Shown piece by piece: positions 29,660 to 32,938 of a stretch of 32,938 bases of DNA. Position numbers and translations under genes: made by a program. Position 1 is the stretch's first letter. The number at the start of each line of letters is the position of its first letter. The notes under the pieces were generated by a model that was given only the letters and a program-made list of their open reading frames with translations, had not been told where the DNA came from and did not search any database. This stretch comes from Chara braunii (lineage: Eukaryota > Streptophyta > Charophyceae > Charales > Characeae). The stretch is taken from assembly GCA_003427395.1 (NCBI GenBank), contig BFEA01000173.1, forward strand, positions 1,954,930 through 1,987,867, read 5' to 3'.

Positions 29660-30399
29660 AAATCAAGTTGTCAAGATGCGGCGAGATCGCAGTTTTCCAG
29701 TCCACCATTTTTGTGAGTTGCGTGCACTCCACTTGCTCCTCACAAGACATTTGCAGCACCGCAAACAGTTCTTCCATCGTGTACGCGTCGGACCCGTTGA
29801 GTTTGTGAGCAAACAAACTAAATTTCGCGTCGATGTCGGTGTTGGTGTGACCAACTATCATGAACCCCATCAGTATCTGGTCAAAAATCCGAAACTTGAC
29901 CAACACTGCAAGGAATGCGAAGACGAATTTGTTTTTGTTCTGTCCGCCGCAGTTATCTTTCTCGCGCTTGCACGTCCCTCAAAACTTTAACAATGAACGT
30001 AACTACTGAATCCGACCCGTGCGAAAGATAAGGAAACCAGGTGTGCACAATCAACGACGGATTCCTACCATGAGCTATGATACCGGCGAGGTTCGTTTTC
30101 ATCATCGTGTTATTAGCCATCTCCTTAGACAAATGTCGGCGTGATGCATGGGGAATGGTAGTTTTTGCCTGGTCCATTCCATCAATAATGATGCACAAAC
30201 TCTGGTCCTTATGCAGCTCAGACTCAGCCGACCATCGGTCATACAACTTGCGATGGGCCTTTTGCATATCGAGGTGGCTCCTTTGTGCGACAACTAGTTC
30301 CTGCCGTAGCCCTGACAGTGCTCCCTCAATGAGGATAGCGTTTTTTATGCACTCGTTGCACCTTACGTGGTCAGTCACTCGAACGAGTCGAACGTGCAA
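29559..30399 (-). pseudogene. core of a DUF7869-type (transposase-like) gene, frameshifted
   Basis: The first frame (30399-29953) has CNECIKNAILIEGALSGLRQ and LCIIIDGMDQAKTTIPH. After a one-base shift around 29960 the next frame reads DNCGGQNKNKFVFAFLAVLV (29930-29957 onward), then FMIVGHTNTDIDAKF and ends at 29559. IDGMDQ, DN-x-(3)-NKN and GH-T-x-x-DID are the hallmark motifs I associate with DUF7869 proteins, which are multi-copy in algae, plants and marine animals. The three conserved acidic sites are reminiscent of an RNase H-fold transposase, but the family has no established activity that I can cite. Frameshifts make this copy inactive unless introns explain them. Confidence 0.75.
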
Positions 30400-30448
30400 A
30401 AAAAAAATTCTCTATATCTTACAGAAGCATACACCCCGTTTGCCTAAC

Positions 30449-31534
30449 CTACGCCAGTTTGCCTAACCTACGTTCAATGCTTCGATAGACATCTTTCTTA
30501 GAAGCATACATCGAAGGGAGACGAATACGGTTCCTAATCTCGAAATCCGGGTCCGTCTCCTGATTTGGCATAGGATCGGACTCGTCGAGGATAATATCCT
30601 CAAATGCTGACCATGTTAACGCGTATTGCGTTGTTGTCTGAGGACGACCCTCGTTAGCATGACCTGCATCGACCACTCCTTCGTCGAGGTCATCGTTATG
30701 TTTTTTGTATGTGTTTCGGCCATAACCGAGCATCAAACACCACGCGGTGACACACACCGGATGCATTTCTACAATAGGTTTCACCTCCGACTTCCTTTGG
30801 ACCAGAGATGTGAAACTACAGAGCTTGGATATCCACCACTTGCGCCTGTCCTTGCCTCTAAGCGATTTGAACTCGCGTCTGCACTTTTGGACCTCCACTG
30901 CTTTCATTCTAGAGAGACACGTGTAAGATTTGCAACATGTCTTCTTCAGAACGGCCTCGCACTCTTCGAGGCTGCATCTACGTTCGTATGTAGCATCCGA
31001 TTCGTTCGATCCTCTTTTGCGCGTGTGGTATGTGTACCTCCTTTTCCCTTGTCTACCGAACGACGAAGGCTGAGGAGGAACAACGAGTCCCTCCACCGTC
31101 GCATCATCGACTTCTGAACGACGATCTATCGAAACTTGCTCTCGTTTGACTTGGTCTCTCAGCAGTTGTTCCCGTTCGAACTCGGCGATGGTTGTTTGGG
31201 AAAGCATGAAATCGTACGGGTCATCATCCTCGTCGCTCACAGGTTGGGGGTGCACGAAACCCGAGGCCCCCGAAGATGTGGACACATCGACGGAAGCGAC
31301 TTGTGTACCTCCATTGATGATATCTTCGAGACGGAGACGTCTAACGACGTTGTTGCCCGTCAGCGTCTGGCGGCGACGAACAACGCATCGTTCAGTGGAC
31401 CTATCAGTGGAGTCCACCCGACCCCGGCGTTTGGATGGTGTAGCAAAGCCTGAAGGCTGTCAACTTTCAGCAGAAATAACAACTTTAGCTTCATTCGGTG
31501 TATGAAGCAATCGAATGGATGGTTCGACACTCAT
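30449..31534 (-). pseudogene. N-terminal part of the DUF7869-type gene
   Basis: From ATG at 31534 (MSVEPSIRLLHTPNEAKVVI) the frame is interrupted by a single TGA at 31460-31462. It then stays open to 30449. A charged, disordered-looking N-terminus leads to a Cys-containing region (CCKSYTCLSRMKAVEVQKC) with KSLRGKDRRKWW and VCVTAWCLMLGYG. That arrangement (Cys/Trp region, then V-C-x-x-x-F/W) usually precedes the DUF7869 core. The frame is followed by a small tandem repeat (CGTAGGTTAGGCAAAC twice), after which the core continues in another frame. A short intron is possible there, but I could not fit in-phase splice sites. Confidence 0.65.
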
Positions 31535-31735
31535 GGTGACATTAGCGGCCGTCACGGGAAACCTGGCAGAGTGAGATAGCCACAACATTTGGCCACCAGA
31601 GAGCGAGAGTCTATCATTGGTTTTTGTTCTCACCCTGGATACTCAAGCGTTCCTGAGAGAACCCGCCACCCGCCACCCTCCCCCCCCGCCCCCCGAGCAA
31701 CCCAATCCACATCTGGACCCCCGCGTTTGTGACTG
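31535..31735. other. upstream flank of the DUF7869-type gene
   Basis: This should contain the promoter of the minus-strand gene, but no convincing TATA box could be assigned. The right part is C-rich (CCCCCCCCGCCCCCCG) and leads into the palindromic array. Confidence 0.35.
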
Positions 31736-32855
31736 TCGGTAGACAGGGGTCCAGCGTTCGACAAACGCTAGACCCCCGCGCCAGCACACGGTGCCAGCAG
31801 GGGGTCCAGCATTTGACAAACGCTGAACCCCACCGCCTAGCGCCCGTTGTCAGCAGAGGGTCCACCGCTTGACAAACGCTGGACCCCTTGCTGGCACCGG
31901 GTTCTAGGCGGGGGGGTTCAGCGTTTAACAAACGCTGGACCCCCCCCACCGAGCGGGGGTGCCAACATGGGTGCAGCGTTTGTCAAACGCTGGACCCCCG
32001 TCTAGTGGGGGTGCCAACAGGGGATCCGACGTTTGACAAACGCTGGACACCCTGCCGGCGCCAGGCGCTAGGCAGGGGGTCCAGCGTTTGTCAAACGCTG
32101 GACCCCCTGCCCCACGTCAGGTGCTAGCATGGGATCCGACGTTTGACGAACGCTGGACCCCGGGCATTCCGCTCGGTGCCAGCCGAGGGTCCAGCGCTTG
32201 ACAAACGCTGGACCCCCGACATTTCGCCCGGTGCCAGCAGACCGTCCAACGTTTGACAAACGCTGGACCCCCTGTTGGCACCGGGTTCTAGGCGGGGGGT
32301 TCAGCATTTGTCAAACGCTGGACCCCCCGCCAAGCGCCAGGTCCGAACAGGGGTCCAGCGTTTGACAACCGCTGGACCCCCGTCTAGCGGGGGTGCCAAC
32401 AGGGGGTTCGGCAACCCCGCGTCAAGTGCCAGCATGGGGTCCGGCGTTTGACGAACGCTGGACCCGGGGCATTCCGCCCGGTGCCAGCAGAGGGTCCAGC
32501 GCTCGACAAATGCTGGACCCCCGGCATTCCGCCCGGTGCCAGCAGAGGATCCAGCGTTTGACAAACGCTGGACCCCCTATTGGCACCGGGTTCTAGGCGG
32601 GGGGTTCAGCGTTTGTCAAATGCTGGACCCCCTCGCCAAGCGCTAGGTCCCAACAGGGGTCCAACGTTTTACAACTGCTGGACCCCCGTCCCCGACCTCG
32701 CGCCAGATGCCGGAAGGGATTTGCTGTTTGACGAACGCTGGACCCCGGGCATTCCGCCCGGTGCCAGCAGAGGGTCCAGCGTTTGACAAGCACTGTACCC
32801 ACTGCTTGCACCGGGTTCTAGGCGGGGGGTTCGGCGTTTGTGGATCGGTTAGAGA
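31736..32855. repeat. tandem array of about 20 palindromic units (hairpin satellite)
   Basis: About every 55 bp the sequence contains a palindrome with arms GGTCCAGCGTTTG and CAAACGCTGGACC separated by a single A or T. I count 19 recognisable units plus a partial one at 32827. Most units carry one to four changes. Spacers are also related: GGTGCCAACAGGG or its reverse complement, GCATTCCGCCCGGTGCCAGC, or CACCGGGTTCTAGGCGGGGG. The last recurs at about 31888, 32280, 32582 and 32812, giving a higher-order repeat. Long frames on both strands exist only because the unit lacks stops. The array is not CRISPR-like, because the spacers are repeats of each other. Confidence 0.9.
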
Positions 32856-32877
32856 GACAAAGAGAGGACCTTTGAGT

Positions 32878-32938
<61 letters not shown>
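32878..32938. repeat. (GA)n microsatellite reaching the window edge
   Basis: Uninterrupted GA dinucleotides from about 32880 to the end of the window. The true length is not visible. Confidence 0.9.

Noticed and set aside
31614-32811. Several 65-110 residue open frames on both strands across the palindromic array
   Set aside because: They repeat with the 55-bp unit and exist on both strands only because the unit lacks stop codons.
31736-32855. CRISPR-like array of palindromic repeats
   Set aside because: The spacers are themselves repeats in both orientations, the setting is eukaryotic and no cas genes are present.

Overview
This window is eukaryotic nuclear DNA made mostly of transposable elements and repeats. 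Four things show this: a U6 snRNA-like sequence, a Ty3/gypsy LTR retrotransposon with a primer binding site complementary to initiator-Met tRNA, a likely 77-bp GT-AG intron, and many MITE-like inverted repeats and microsatellites. The overall style (plant-type PBS, decayed Ty3 elements, DUF7869-type genes, very mixed base composition) would suit a streptophyte alga such as Chara. That assignment is recollection and inference, not proof. No intact ordinary housekeeping gene was found.

Layout. 1-9.4 kb: repeat-rich, mostly non-coding DNA. It holds GC-rich tandem repeats, poly-T runs, a dispersed 55-60 bp repeat family in both orientations, a 172-bp MITE with perfect 26-bp terminal inverted repeats, a foldback element, a decayed U6 snRNA copy (about 5.5 kb) and a minus-strand pseudogene with an Asn/Asp-rich tract (8.5-9.2 kb). 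9.42-24.98 kb: a degenerate Ty3/gypsy element on the plus strand. Its order is 5' LTR, PBS, gag, a 3.1-kb insertion inside gag, nucleocapsid zinc knuckle, protease, RT (interrupted by a 413-bp TTAA-flanked MITE), RNase H, integrase, an extra ORF with an acidic C-terminal region, and a truncated 3' LTR. 24.98-31.53 kb: a minus-strand cluster running right to left. It consists of a decayed DUF7869-type gene, two head-to-tail paralogous genes of unknown family (one with a probable intron) separated by a 345-bp tandem duplication, and a third unknown gene with two in-frame stops. 31.7-32.85 kb: an array of about 20 palindromic units with arms GGTCCAGCGTTTG / CAAACGCTGGACC, followed by a GA microsatellite to the window edge.

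How the parts relate. The retrotransposon is dead: stops, frameshifts and two insertions break gag-pol. Removing the MITE and one TTAA rejoins the RT frame exactly, so the insertion came after the RT was laid down. The minus-strand cluster begins 63 bp beyond the point where the 3' LTR homology stops. Palindromes of the same type as the terminal array also occur inside this cluster (28.6-28.7 kb). Cluster plus array may therefore be one large, undescribed mobile or selfish unit that replaced the end of the LTR. This is the most interesting hypothesis in the window, and it is inference.
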